A stretch of 54,730 nucleotides of DNA, from the NCBI GenBank assembly GCA_023853785.1, contig JAJIRX010000808.1:1-54730 (forward strand). Direction: 5' to 3'. Of the stretch, positions 10,373 through 22,820 are shown piece by piece. The DNA comes from Psilocybe azurescens. Taxonomy: Eukaryota > Basidiomycota > Agaricomycetes > Agaricales > Agrocybaceae. The position numbers and the translations under genes are program-made. Position 1 is the first letter of the stretch. Every line of letters begins with the position of its first letter. The notes below the pieces were generated by a model that saw nothing but the letters and a program-made list of their open reading frames with translations, was not told the origin of the DNA and searched no databases.

Positions 10373-12648
10373 CCCGAACCGTGACATCAGTAAATCGTGG
10401 AGAATCCTATCGGGTGTTATGAACACCCAAAATGCATTAGAGCGCTCGTCTCACGTTATGAACTGGTAATCATATTTTGGGCTGACTCACAATGCCATAA
10501 ATTGATAGATAGTGGTAGGTTTTAAAAATATCCAAGACGCGAATTTCATAAGTTGTCATCGTGATTCTGGATCATTATGGAATTGATACCCGTCCATCTG
10601 CAGAACGATAGGGTAGCTAAAATATTATCACCAATTGTCTAGAACATATCAGATACTCAGATACTCACAACACATTGCAAGCCAGGCAGCCATTTGTGAA
10701 CTGGGTATAACATGACCAGGAGGTTCCAACACTAGAGCTTACACTTATCATGGGGTTGACCCAGTTATGAATTGGGACCAGAACCCCTGCTGAATTTTGA
10801 CCATCACATTTAGGTTTTCATACCGAAAAAAAAGCCAAATAGTATATTTCAAGCAGACAAGTAACTACTATATAAACCACTGGTATTAAACTGCCAATGC
10901 ACCACTGGTGCTTCCTCATTGGGGGGACGTCATCCACGGCAAGCTCAATGGCGGAAGCAGCATTATTGAATGCAAATTCAGGCTGGTAAGCAAGTTGTGG
11001 TTAGCAGCAGAAACAGGGATAAGGCTGGGAGGACTCACCTGTGGGCCTTAGCATTCTCGTTCATCGTCGTGAGGTGAGAAGTGGAACGGCAGTGGGCTGG
11101 AAACAGTCTTTCGGGGTTTGTTAGTGTATAATGTGGTAAGAAAAAGAGATAGAGCATCGGGAGAGACTTACCTATGAGCCGCAGGGCCACATTCACTGCC
11201 GCGATGGGTGAAATAACAGAGGTGGTAAGGCCAAACGCAGACCCGGGGGGTAGGAGAGCGGCCGAGTGTGAGGTGGCATGAAAGAGTCGGTGGTGGGCAG
11301 GTCCATCGCCGTGGCAGTCACAAGCAAAGAGCTGGCGGAGGCCACTGCTCGCTGCCTGCTCTCGCTATCGCTCTTCGCATTATCACCGTAAAGCGGGATG
11401 GTATGGGAGCGCGCACAACATGGAGGCGGTGTTGTGTTGGGGCAAGGCTTACGCCCCTACTCATGTTGTCACTGTGGATGGAATGGGCAGGCAGTGTGAT
11501 ATGTTAGCGATCGGGGCTGTGGGGCTTAGCTGCGGTGGTGGAGAGGGTGGGGTGATGCTTACCGTGCTACCGTGGCACATGGGCTCTCGCTCATTGCTGT
11601 TGTTGTTACTGAGCTTGAGGTCATGCCATAGCCGTGCAAATGGGGCTGTCAGCGTTTGGCGGTTGACTTGATGGGCGTGTGAGAATGGTGTCGAAGGCCT
11701 TGAATGCCAATGACGACAAGAGTGGAGAAAGGAGGTAGGTGGAAGTGAAGAAAGAATACAAGTTGAAGTCGGCAATTAATATTTGCAAAGCTTCAACATG
11801 TCATGTGATCTGTGGGAAACCCGAAGTGGATCTATTTAAGACTGTCACCCCTATAAATTGCACTACTGCTCCAAGCTCCCTCCGTTGCAAGTTACTGGTG
11901 GGGTGGGTGCTCCACCTTGCACGTTGCTAAATAGATGCCGTCATCGCGTCACAGGTGCGCTGACTGCTGGCGCAAGGCACATCAGCGCTACCAACACTTC
12001 CTGCTCGCAATCGCAATCACCAGGCCCACTGCCTGTCCTCTCGTCCCCACCCCAAGTACATATATAATAGATATAGCTTGTGTACTATATTTTCCCCTCT
12101 GATATACAGCCTAAAATCTTACCGAACGATTGTAATGAGGTGTGATATTGTGAATGTTTGGCACACCGGTGGCCACCTCATAATATAGTTAAAGTCCCCT
12201 TGCAATGTTATATTTTCTTTGAATTATGGAAAGAATATTTTACCCAGTTGATAATGGACTACGCAACCATCTAGAATCTGGCACACATACTGTAGATTTT
12301 GATTAATCTGGTAGCCACCTTACAATCTAGTTATAATTTCCTAGCAATATTATGTTTGCTCTGCATTCCAGAAAGAATATTGTACTTAATCTAAGACATT
12401 AGCATAATCCTATATGTCGTAGATATGTGGTTATAAACTGTTGTGTGAGTGTTATAATGTTGTAACCGGTTCGTGAACGTCGTATTGCTAAATCAGACTT
12501 GCCCCAATTTACTGATGGATCGATTCTATTAGCATAGGTGTAGGCGTAAAATACATATATACATTTAACGTACATACATACATACTGGGTTGCTTGGTGG
12601 ATATAGAAGAGAAAACAGAAAGAAATGATTATGATTTTTATGTTAGAG
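10373..12648. other. Intergenic, no gene recognised
   Basis: AT-rich to about 10880, then a GC-rich block (10920-12060) whose open frames give only Pro/Ser/His- or Gly/Ala/Trp-rich low-complexity peptides, then AT-rich sequence with a degenerate tandem duplication. A few splice-like motifs (for example CTTACC at 11168) did not assemble into a credible gene on either strand. Confidence 0.4.
12160..12390. repeat. Degenerate tandem duplication, about 140-bp period
   Basis: The block around 12160-12250 (GCCACCTCATAATATAGTTA, later GGAAAGAATATT) recurs at about 12300-12385 (GCCACCTTACAATCTAGTTA, later CAGAAAGAATATT). Identity is moderate. No coding potential is seen. Confidence 0.55.
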
Positions 12649-13544
12649 GCTGGGCGCTGAGTTTCGAATTTTGATTTGATCGAATCCGTTTCTGCAATTC
12701 AACGATTTCCACGATTTGTCGAGTACTCTCTTTCGTTTTTCGTCATCGCCATTCTTTCCATTTTTCGCAACACGTCTTCCCTAGATCTTGTCTCTTCTTC
12801 TCTGCGTGGTCGACAGTCGACAATGACATCGTAACCTCACCAGCGAGGGGCTTGCGCGTCGCTCTTCGCAATCCTGGGATAACTCTCGTCATTTTCTCGA
12901 ATGAATTGATGGATGCTCAGCCTCAGCCCTCAGGCCTCAGGCCTCGGCGCTCCTGGGGGCATGGGCCTCTCTGACGAGGCTCACCAGTCAACAGCCTACA
13001 TATGCTTTGGGAGCAATGTGTTGTGGAGCATTCCTGAGAGCATCAAGGGAAGTCGGCGGGAGACAGGTGCCGCCTTGTGGGCTTATACTGCAGGTCCGTT
13101 TCCGCGTTTTTACAGCCTGTTTTGCTTTCAAGCTAACGTCTTTTTCAAGATGCGTGTGTACGTACAATGGCTCCCATTGTCGTATTCAGACCCTTTATCC
13201 ACTGAGGGTGGATGCTACGTAGGAACAAGAGGGAGAGGAAAGGGACGCTACAACTTCCCAGTCGGTTCTGAAATACAAGGCGGCGCTTCTGAGCTTTGGA
13301 GCGCTTGTGGTGGCCAAACAAACTACTTGTAAAGGGGATCCACCAGAGAAGAAGCGGAGGCAATTGGACAATGCATTGTCCACAACCAACAATGCGGGCG
13401 TCTATGGTTAAAGAAAAGGAAAGTAAAAGCAAAAGAAAGGAAAAGTACGAACTGTATCCGTCTCTTCGCCGCAAGCGTTAAATTTTCGGCAGCCCACCGC
13501 CGTTGCCTTCGTAAACTCGGAGGCGCAAGACAGCACCGACCCAG

Positions 13545-15218
13545 ATGTCCTCGCGCCCTTCCCTCCCGCTGGATATCCTGCTATCCATCATCGATGTCTA
13601 CAAGGACAATGACGACATGGAGATGCTCAGAACATGGTCCCTCGTCAGCTCCGCCTTCCTCTTCCTCTGCCGCCCGCATCTGTACCGGTCGTTCGACATG
13701 CGAAAGTACGAAAATCTAAATCCAAATCAAGCTCAAGCCTCATCCGCAGACCGGGCCCTCTTCATCAAATTCCACCGCCTCATCTCCTCGAACCCGCACC
13801 TCGCGCCCCTCGTGCGCACCATCCACATCCTCGAGCCCGGCTCTCCATACCACCTGCACCACGGCCCTCCGGTGTTCATGCTCGATATATCAAGGCTGCA
13901 GGACCTGACCATCGACTTCAACGTGCACACCCTGAACGCGGTCTGGGATGTCATATCCCGCGCTGAGAGGAGCCTGCGCCGGCTCCGCGTCAGCCAGTCG
14001 GCGCACGCGCTGGGCCACAGTCTGTTCAGAGTAACGTCGTTTTTCGAGCGCAGTACGTCTTCAACCCCCACCGTCGTCGTCATATTTCCGTAATATGGTT
14101 TAGAGTCTCGCTAACCGCGTGCGCGTTGATTTTAGATGTTATAATACCCCTTGGGACGTCGACGCCGACATCGCGTCTACCCGCGCCACGCTCCGCCATC
14201 TCACACGTCTCGCGCACCTCTCGATCACCATATCGCTGCCGAACGCCAGGAAGCACGAGATATGGGAGCGCATAGCGGGGAGTGGTGCGGGCTTCTGAGA
14301 ACGGCGCGCGACGGCGAAGGGCCCTCTCAGGTCAGGGCGGTGACGGTGGTAGTGGACGTCTCGTATTTGGGGGAGAAAAGAGCTCGGGATGGTCTTTTGC
14401 GGAGCTCTACTGATGATGGTCGTGGTCGTGTTCAGGTGCAAGGCTCTCGGTCTGGATCTGGATCTGGATCTGAACCTGAGACAGAGGCCAAGGCGAATGG
14501 GAAAGGCAAAGGCAAAGAGAAGGAAAAGGAGAAAGAGGAAGAGAGGGACGATGCTCCGAACATATTGGCCGGCCTGGACGAGACTCTGGCGGATACGGGA
14601 CTTTTCCCGCTGCTTGCTGCGGTGACGATCGACGTTAGAGTCCCAGAAGAGCACGTGGTCGCAGGAATACGGGCAGGACGCACCGGAAGCTCCGCCTCAG
14701 CGGCGGTGGACACAAATCCAGGCTCGGATTTGGACGCGGAGCCTGACGCTACGTCGAGTCGCGCCATGGTCGTGGGTGGTATTCACCGGGATGTGTCGAG
14801 TGGTAGACTCGATACCGACGACATCGGCGTCGACGCAGACGCAGACACAGATACAGGCCGACAAGCGACAGTCAGGCCAAACTTGCATTCCCTTAGACTG
14901 AGGAGAAAGGCGCGGCCGGTTACCATTGAAGACATCAAGATGTCGGTTAACCGAATGATGGATCGGACGGGGAGACGTCTTCACGAGGGGCGGGAGCAGG
15001 AGCAGGAGCACCGTCGGGTTCTAGGGCTGGTTGTTTCGTGGTTCTGGTTGGTGTGGGCACACATTGAAAGTAAGTACTATACTATAGGTAAACGTTGTCC
15101 ATCTTGTTTGCTCTATCGAAATTGTATTGAACCTCTCAACATTACAAGGTGTCGTGTTTGGAATGGAATTGTGGCCCCACAGGAAGATATCAACTCTTTA
15201 GCCATAGTAGGAGAATAA
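13545..15218 (+). pseudogene. F-box/LRR-like protein, tandem copy 1 (damaged)
   Basis: Likely substrate-receptor type protein (F-box plus variable leucine-rich part), a family much expanded in Agaricomycetes; the target is unknown. The N-terminus (SLPLDILLSIIDVYKDNDD, then LRTWSLVSSAFLFLCRPHLY) is the F-box-like domain, residues 7-50. Compared with copy 2 it lacks about 480 bp of the LRR part (junction near 13862), yet the frame continues into VFMLDISRLQDLTIDF. A GTACGT donor at about 14054 and acceptor at about 14134 match copy 2. After the intron two single-base losses relative to copy 2 (about 14148 and 14275) break the frame. Later comes APNILAGLDETLADTGLFP, a Lys/Glu-rich linker and a hydrophobic end (VLGLVVSWFWLVW). 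Start chosen at the conserved Met shared with copy 2. Confidence 0.7.
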
Positions 15219-15730
15219 AGGGCTGTCATATTGACTCCAGTGAGGAGATCATGGGAAGAGAATACTAACGAAAGGGTGATTTGACGAGACTTTAATTCGG
15301 CCTCCGCTTCTGCAATAACTACCTGTAAACTGGTTCAGTTTGAAAATTGGAGATAATATTTTGCTTGGCGATAGCCTTAAGAGCCGGTAGAAGTCCAAGT
15401 TCATCTCGATGATACCCCACTGCTAAACCTCTCCAACGCTTGCAGTTATCTGGTGGGCGCCAGAATATCCTACGTCGCGACTGCGGCATATATTTAGACA
15501 AGAGAATTCTGGGAAATGCTCTAAACTGACAGGCGGAAACTATCCAAAGCTACGACTTCGCTATGATTGCCAAAGCCCCACTTATTTTATAATTAATCTT
15601 GAATAATACAGTGTGTTTTGTAGTATGTGTAAAAATGAAAGAGCTGCTGTAAGACAAAGCATTTGATATTTAGCACGTAGGAGGACAGGATGGATCACGC
15701 TTTTGGATCAGTGGTCCATCTTGAGAGAAA

Positions 15731-16641
15731 TTATGATGCACTTGAACGTGATTGACTCTGCGTACCACTGCTGCACTGCTCTTGCGAAGAGCTTGGACCA
15801 TTAGATCGCTTTCCCGAAGAGCCTGCGCTGCTTGACTGTTCTTTTACAGATTCGGATTCGTATGAGGTAGCCCCGAAAGAGGTGAGATCAAATTCTTCCG
15901 AATTCTCCTGAACGGATGCCGAAAGCTTGGATTTTTGTAATTTCGACGAATTGGTCGGGAATGACCAAGATGAAGCGGTAGACTTTCGGGCACTGGGCCC
16001 AGCGGTCGAGTCTGCAACGTCACTTGGATGAAAGGAATCCAGCATATCATGCGGGTCGGTATCTCGTCGCGAGCGACTCGAGTTTGAGCGCCAGGTAGTA
16101 TAAGTAGTTGAAATCTCGGTCAGCGACAGAGGTATGATATGATCACTGGTCATGCAATTGCAGCCACCGGGGGTTCTGGGGCTGGTGCGACGGGGTTTGG
16201 ATTTGGATTTTGGACCACCGCGGTACGCTGTCGGTTACGATATCTGTTAAGGGCCCGATAAAAACACGTTGACAGGACCACCAGATTACATGACATAAAC
16301 CCTATGGATACCTATCAAAATAACTCAATGAGTAACAATTATCCACTGATTGAAAACAGGAGTTATTCACATTAACAGCTCCTAATCCTAGATTTACGAG
16401 GGGCCTGTCAGGCGATTGGCAATGATTAGGTATGCAGTTGATCCTAACAGTGTCAAAATACTCCGCAAAAGAATATCAGAATAAGGCGACGTTCTGTGGG
16501 AGGAAGTTTTATACGCCAGAAAATAACGAGCGGCATGATGATAAGTAGAGTGTCGCAAACAAGGTCGTCTGCGTGAAATGGAGGGGAGTATGCCTAGTAA
16601 TAGGAAGAAGTGGAAGACTAAAGACGAATGGTTGTACACTC
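15731..16641 (-). pseudogene. Rhodopsin-like 7TM protein, copy A, 5'-truncated
   Basis: Only the last exons remain. The helix-bearing exon (MPLVIFWRIKLPPTERRLIL) is followed by an exon with the CNL..VLSTCFYRALNRYRN helix and then the Ser-rich cytoplasmic tail (MTSDHIIPLSLTEISTTYT...). The upstream exons are absent because the duplication breakpoint at 16641 removes them. Relative to copy B, four bases (GAAT) are missing just before the tail (about 16155), giving a premature stop after VAAIA. No part can be expressed as a complete receptor-like protein. Confidence 0.8.
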
Positions 16642-17548
16642 AGATGGCTGGGCGCTGAGTTTTGAATTTTGATTTGATCGAATCATTCCACGATTGTCTT
16701 TCTTTTCACCTTCATCTTTCGAATCGACTCTTTCGTTTTGTTGTCGACCGACATTCACGTTCTTTTTGCGATATCGCTACATTAAGCGGTTGTCAGCTCT
16801 CAATGACGATAGCGTGATACCTCACACCCGTCTTCCCCCTCTGCGTGGACCGTGGTCGACAACAACAATGGACAGAATCCTAGCAGGCAACCCCACCTCC
16901 GAATCGCGATAACTCTCGTCATTTTAGATGGACGGATGGACGGATGGATGCTCAGCGCTCAGCGCTCACGCTCCCTGGGGGGCATGGGTTGCTCTGACGA
17001 GTCCCACCAATCAACGACCTGCATATGCTTTGGGAGCCAACGTATCGTTGGGTCGGTGGGGACAGGTGTTCATCGACATCATTCACCTTGAGGCCGCTTT
17101 GTGGGCTTGTACTACAATTATGGTCCGTTTCTGCGTTTTCACTGCCTGTTTACTTGCAAGCTAACGTCTTTTCTTTGAAGATGCATATGCACGTACAATG
17201 GCTCCCATTGTCGTATTCGCACCCTTTATCCACTGAGGGTGGATGCTACGTAAGATCCTGAAATACAAGGCGGAGCTTCTGAGCTTTGGAGCGCTTGTGG
17301 TGGCCAAACAAACTAGTTGTAAGGGGATCCAACGTGAAGGAGAAGGAGAAGAAGAATCGGAGGCAATTGGACAATGCATTGTCCACAACCAACAATGCGG
17401 GCGTCTATGGTTAAAGAAAGGGAAAGCAAAAGGAAAGGAAATGAAAACTACGAATTGTATCCGTCTCTTCGCCGCCAGTGTTATAATTTGCAGTAGCCCA
17501 CCGCCGCTGCCTTCATAAACTCGGAGTCGCAAAACAGCACTGACTCAG

Positions 17549-19494
17549 ATGTCCTCGCGCCCTTCTCTGCCGCTGGATATTCTGATATCCATTATCGATA
17601 TCTACAAGGACAATGACGACATGGAAATGCTCAGAACATGGTCCCTCGTCAGCTCCGCCTTCCTCTTCCTCTGCCGTCCGCATCTGTACCGGTCGTTCGA
17701 CATGCGAAAGCACCAAATCCAAAATCCAAATCATCGAGCATCATCATCATACGCGGCCCGCGCCCTCTTCTTCAAATTCCGCCATCTCATCCTCTTGAAC
17801 CCGCACCTCGCGCCCCTCGTGCGCACCATCCACATCCACGAGCCTGGCTCTTCATATCACCTGAACCAGCGCGGCAACGCCGCCGCCGCCTCCTTTTCAC
17901 ATGCGAGCGCTTTGAATTCGCACGCCTCCTGGAGCTCCTGCCCAACATCGAGTGCTTCGGGCTGCACTTCGCGGAGCCGGTCTGTTGGCAGAGCCTGAGC
18001 GGCTTCGCGGGTGCGATGGGGGCGCTGTGCAGGCGTGCAAGTTTGAGGGTGTTGTATTTGGAGGGCATCAGGAGTGTGCCGCTGGGCGTGCTGAATGGGT
18101 GTGTGGGGTCGGGGTTGAGGGAGCTGCATGTTCGGGATGTCTTATTCGCTAATCCGAATCCTGCTGCTGCTGCCGCCGCCTCGTTTATGACTGGCAAGGC
18201 TCAGGCCGGGCCCATGTCAAGACATGACAGCGAAGGAGGAGAAAGAGATATCCGTTCCCCGGATTCACGTTCCCCGCAGGATCAGGTGGAGAAGCGAGGT
18301 CCTATCTACCTCGACAGCGCGTCCTTCGCTTTGTCCCAGATTGACATCTTCACGCTGGCCCCTCCGGTGTTCATGCTCGATATATCAAGGCTGCAGGACC
18401 TCACTATCGACTTCAACATGTGCACCATGAACGCGATCTGGGATATCATATCCCGCTCTGGGAAGAGCCTGCGCCGGCTCAGCGTCAGTCAGTCGAAGTA
18501 TGCGCTGGGACATAGTTTGTTCATAGTAACATCGCGCAGTACGTCTTCAACGCCCCGTCGTCGTCGTCGTCATATTCCCATAATATAGTTTAGAGTCTCA
18601 CTAACCACGTGCGCGTTGATTTTAGATGTTATAGCACCCTATTGGGACGTCGACGTCGACATCTCAGACACCCGCGCCACGCTCCGCCATCTCACACGTC
18701 TCGCGCACCTCTCGATTACTATATCGCTCCCGAACGCCAGGAAGCACGAGATATGGGACCGCATACCGGAGGAGTGGTGCGGGCTTCTGAGAACTGTTCG
18801 CGAAGGCGAAGGCCCCTCTGGTGTCAGCGCGGTGACGGTTGTGGTGGACGCCTCGTATTTGGGGGAGAAAGAGCTTGGGATGATCTTTTGCAGAGCTCCA
18901 TTGGTGACGGTCGTGGTCGTGATCAGGTTCAAGGCTCCCGGTCTGGACCTGGATCTGAATCTGAATCTGAGGCCAAGGCAAATAGGAAAGGCAAAGGCAA
19001 AAAGAAGAAGAAAAAAGAAAGCGAGGGACCATGCTCCGAACATATTGGCCGGCCTGGACGAGACTCTGGCGAATACGGGACTTTTCCCGATGCTTTCTGC
19101 GGTGACGATTGACGTTAGAGTCCCAGAAGAGCACATGGTCGCAGGAGCACTGGTAGGACGTACCGGACGTTCCGTCTCAGCGGCGGTGAACACAAATCCA
19201 GGCTCGGATTTGGACGCGGAGCCTGACTCTACGTCAAGTCGCGCCATGGCCATGGGTGGTAATCACCAGGATGTGTCGAGTGGTAGACTCGATACCGACG
19301 ACATCGACATCGACGCAGACACAGACCGACAAGCGACAGTCAGGCCAAACTTGCATTCCCTTAGACTGAGGAGAAAGGCGCGGCCGGTTACCATTGAGGA
19401 CATCAAGATGTCGGTTAACCGAATGATGGATCGGACGGGGAGACGTCTTCGCGAGGGGGGCAGGAGCAGGAGCAGGAGCACCGTCGGGTGCTAG
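17549..19494 (+). pseudogene. F-box/LRR-like protein, tandem copy 2 (one -1 break)
   Basis: F-box/LRR-type putative ubiquitin-ligase adaptor. Residues 1-150: F-box (SLPLDILISIIDIYKDNDD) and linker up to RTIHIHEPGSSYH. In the Ala-rich stretch near 17890 the frame slips by -1. The rest follows as FARLLELLPNIECFGLHF, VLYLEGIRSVPLGVL, a charged insertion and VFMLDISRLQDLTIDF, which is regular leucine-rich repeat pattern. An intron (donor GTACGT at 18539, acceptor TTTTAG ending 18625) joins in frame to VIAPYWDVDVDISDTRATLR. A Lys/Arg-rich low-complexity linker precedes APNILAGLDETLANTGLFP. It ends in an Arg/Ser-rich stop at 19494, about 40 codons before the hydrophobic end seen in copy 1. Apart from the single slip it looks coding throughout. 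Confidence 0.72.
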
Positions 19495-21816
19495 GGCTGG
19501 TTGTTTCGTGGTTCTGGTTGGTGTGGGCACACATTGAAAGTAAGTACTATACTGTAAGTAAACGTTGTCACCTCTCAACATTACAAGGTGTCGTGTTTGG
19601 AATGGAATTGTAGCTCCACAGGAAGACATCGCTTTAGCTATAGTACTTCGACTCTGTATAAAATAAGGAGAATAAAAGGCTGTCATATTGACTCCGGTGA
19701 GGAGATCATGGGAAGAGAATACTAACGAAAGGGTGATTTGACGAGACTTCGGCCTCTGCTTCTGCAATAACTACCTGTAGACTGGTTCAGTTTGTGGAGT
19801 AGTTGTTTTCAAATACCTGTAATGACACTTTGCCTTGAAAATTGGTGATAATATTTTGCTCGACGATAGCCTTAAGAGCCAGTAGAAGTCTAAGTTCATC
19901 TTGATGATACCCCACTGCTAAACTCCTCCAACGTTTGTAGTTATCTGGTGGGTGTCGGAATATCCTACGTTACAACTGCGGCATGTATTTAGACAGGAGA
20001 ATTCTTGAAAATGCTCTAAACTGACAGAGGCGGAAACTATCCAAAGCTGCGATTTCACCATGCTTATAGAGCTCGCTTTTGTCGTTGCTTATGCGTGGAT
20101 ATCAACATGATTGCCAAAGCCCCATTTATTTTATAATTAGTCTTGAATAATACAGTGTGCCATGCAAATAAAACTGATGTGTTATAGTATGTGTACAAAT
20201 GAAAGAGCTGCTGTAAGATGAAGTATTTGATATTTGGGATTTAGCACATAGGAGGGCAGGATGGATCGCGCTTTTCGGATCGGTGGTCCATCTTGAGAGT
20301 AACTATGATGCCCTTGAACCACATTGACTCGGCGTACCGCTGCTGGACTGCTCTTGCGAAGAGGTTGGACCATTAGATCGCTCTTCCGAAGAGCCCGCAC
20401 TGTTTGACTGTTCTTTTACAGAATCGGATTCGTATGAGGTAGACCCGAAAGAGGTGAGATCAAATTCTTCCGAATTCTCCTGACCGGATGTCGAAAGCTT
20501 TGATTTTTGTGATTTCGACGAATTGGTCGGGAATGACCAAGATGAAGCGGTAGACTTTCGGGCACTGGACCCAGCGGTCGAGTCTACAACGTCACTTGGA
20601 TGAAAGGAACCCAGCATATCGTGCGGGTTGGTATCTCGTCGCGAGCGACTCGAGTTTGAGCGCCAGGTAGTATAGGCAGTTGAAATCTCTGTCAGCGACA
20701 GAGGAGTGATATGATCACTGGTCATGCAATTGCATTCAGCCACCAGGGGTTCTGGGGCTGGCGCAACGGGGTTTGGATTTTGATTTTGGACCACCGCGGT
20801 ACGCTGTCGGTTACGATATCTGTTAAGGGCCCGATAAAAACACGTCGACAGGACCACCAGATTACATGACATAAACCCCATGGATACCTATTAAGATAAT
20901 TCAATGAGTAACACTTATCCACTGCTTGAAAAACAAGAGTTATTCACATTAACAGCTCCTAATCCTAGATTTACGAGAGGCCTGTCCGGCCCAAGAGCGA
21001 AAACTGTCTTGGAGCTTGCAATAGTTATGTATGAAATTGCTCCCAACAATGTCAGAACGTTTCCGCAAAAGAATATCAAAATAAGACGGCGTTTGGTGGG
21101 AGGGAAGTTTTATACGCCAGAAAATAACGAGCGGCGTAATAATAAGTAGACTGTCGCAAACAAGATCGGCTACGTGAAACGGAGGGAATATACTCAGTAA
21201 TAGGAAGAAGCGGAAGACTAAAGACGAATGGTTGTACACTCACCCAGGAAGAATAGAACATGCTTCAAAGGCACGTATCTGAAAACTATCATACAATGCG
21301 TCATTTCAACAGCCACCAGCAGTGCGGAGGCTGCCTTGCAGGTTAATGTCGTAAAAAAAAAAAAAGAGTGGCAAGACCTGAGAGAACCATGAATATCAGC
21401 AGAGTGAAAGCCCATCGGCGCGCCGCGTGCCTCGGCGGGAAAATCCTAGCAAACGCCAAAGCCATGGCAGCTCGTGTGGCCCTGGAGCATCTGAACGATC
21501 AGATATGGCCGCCATTATTAATATGAAGCTATTATACCCAATGAGCAAGATGTGAGGAAATATTGTCAGCCAACATGCATTCAAAACGCGTTGGGTATTT
21601 AGAAACTGTTTCGATGGATGTTCTGTCAAGCGTGAGTCAGAATGATTGAGCATAGACAGATATGATTGAGTTCCTCGCCTGGAGTAGGGAACCGCGCCCA
21701 GTAGATTGGCCAATATACGAAGTCGAGAACTAGGGCGCCTAGCAGAATGTAGTCATCCCACCACAGCCGTCGTATTCGATAGCGGTGAACCAGGCGGTAG
21801 ACGGTCGACAAACTCG

Positions 21817-22820
21817 CACCTTAGGTTCCCACCCCCTGGTTATGACAGGTGACATGAACTGATCAAATCACGCCCCCTAGTTTGTATCGCCTCCCCCTGT
21901 TTGCCTTACCCGCAGCCATTCCTCTGCCTAAGTCCCGACTTTAAAATAAAAATAAAAAATCTTGAACCTACCATAGATTAGACTAGATAATAGATTAGAC
22001 TAGATAATAGATTAGACTAGATAATAGATCAGACTAGATAATAGATTAGACTAGATAATAGATTAGACTGAGCTTCCTAGATGTCGGACGTTTCGGACCT
22101 TGCCCACCGTCAGGTACCGCTGCCGGTCGATCAACTGCCACCCGTCAACGTTCAACTCAGACGATAGTCAGCATGCTGTTCCCCGCCCATTCCCGCCATC
22201 ATTTCGCCGCTCGCCGACTGGTAAGTGCGCTGTTCCCTTAAACAGATGACTTCCTTTTCAGTTCCGCTAGTCAGCTTCCGCCCCTCCCTCTCTTTTCAGT
22301 TCAGCTCAGTTTTCTACCCCGCCTTTCATCCCATTTCAATTACTATGCACACATCAAATACATCTATTGCATTCCATTTCCAAACATATTAATCTACATA
22401 GTATTGTAATGATTAAATGATAGTAAAAGTAAATACATTTTACCAACATTAGTTATTCTGACCTTCTACAGAGCACTGTGTGCACTGTGCTCAACGATGC
22501 CCTCTACGGAAGCTGGGGGAATGTACTCCCACTGGTCGGTTTTTTTAGGTACGGTGTTCTCACAGGTTCAGCCGCAATCACGCCACTGACACCTGTCATC
22601 TATCAGCGCCACCTTAGTTCAGCGGGCACGTACCTTGTATCCCTGTGCCTGTTCTCCTTTCACCATCATCACCATGACCTCTCCTCTTCTTTGTGTTGTC
22701 GCCGCCTCCTCCCCTCGGCACGTACTTCGATGGGTAAGCGCAAGGGCCTCTCCAGAGGCGTAACGGTCGCCTGGGCGGCACCAGCTTTGAGTGCACCGAT
22801 CATCGCACCCTGCAACGAAA
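21817..22820 (+). repeat. Left TIR of KDZ element
   Basis: About 1.0 kb, matching the reverse complement of 31612-32614. Most differences are run-length changes at homopolymers (for example CCCCC versus CCCC near 21875, TTTTTTT versus TTTTTT near 22545). The inner 90 bp already encode the transposase N-terminus (Met at 22730). Confidence 0.92.
21976..22069. repeat. 17-bp tandem array in left TIR
   Basis: Five and a half copies of GATTAGACTAGATAATA. The fourth unit has the variant GATCAGAC. The array sits 159-252 bp from the element tip. Sub-terminal arrays of this kind are typical candidate transposase-binding sites; that role is inferred. Confidence 0.93.

Larger units (their letters stand above)
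12649..16641. repeat. Segmental duplication unit 1
   Basis: Starts GGCTGGGCGCTGAGTTT, the same sequence that begins unit 2 at about 16645. Contains F-box-like copy 1 and the 3' part of 7TM copy A. It stops abruptly at TTGTACACTCA inside the 7TM gene, where unit 2 instead continues into the next exon (21241), so the unit 1/unit 2 junction lies at 16641-16645. Confidence 0.85.

Noticed and set aside
11220..11775. Overlapping open frames on both strands in a GC-rich block
   Set aside because: Composition-driven; no start, splice or domain support.
14100..15000. Long minus-strand frames rich in Ser/Arg/Leu opposite the F-box-like genes
   Set aside because: Shadow frames of a GC-rich coding strand; the plus strand carries the F-box and leucine-rich repeats.
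22478..22729. Upstream extension of the transposase frame with a His run (HHHHH)
   Set aside because: Open only by chance in the TIR; the mirrored right TIR has length differences that break it, while the MGKRKG start is shared by both arms.
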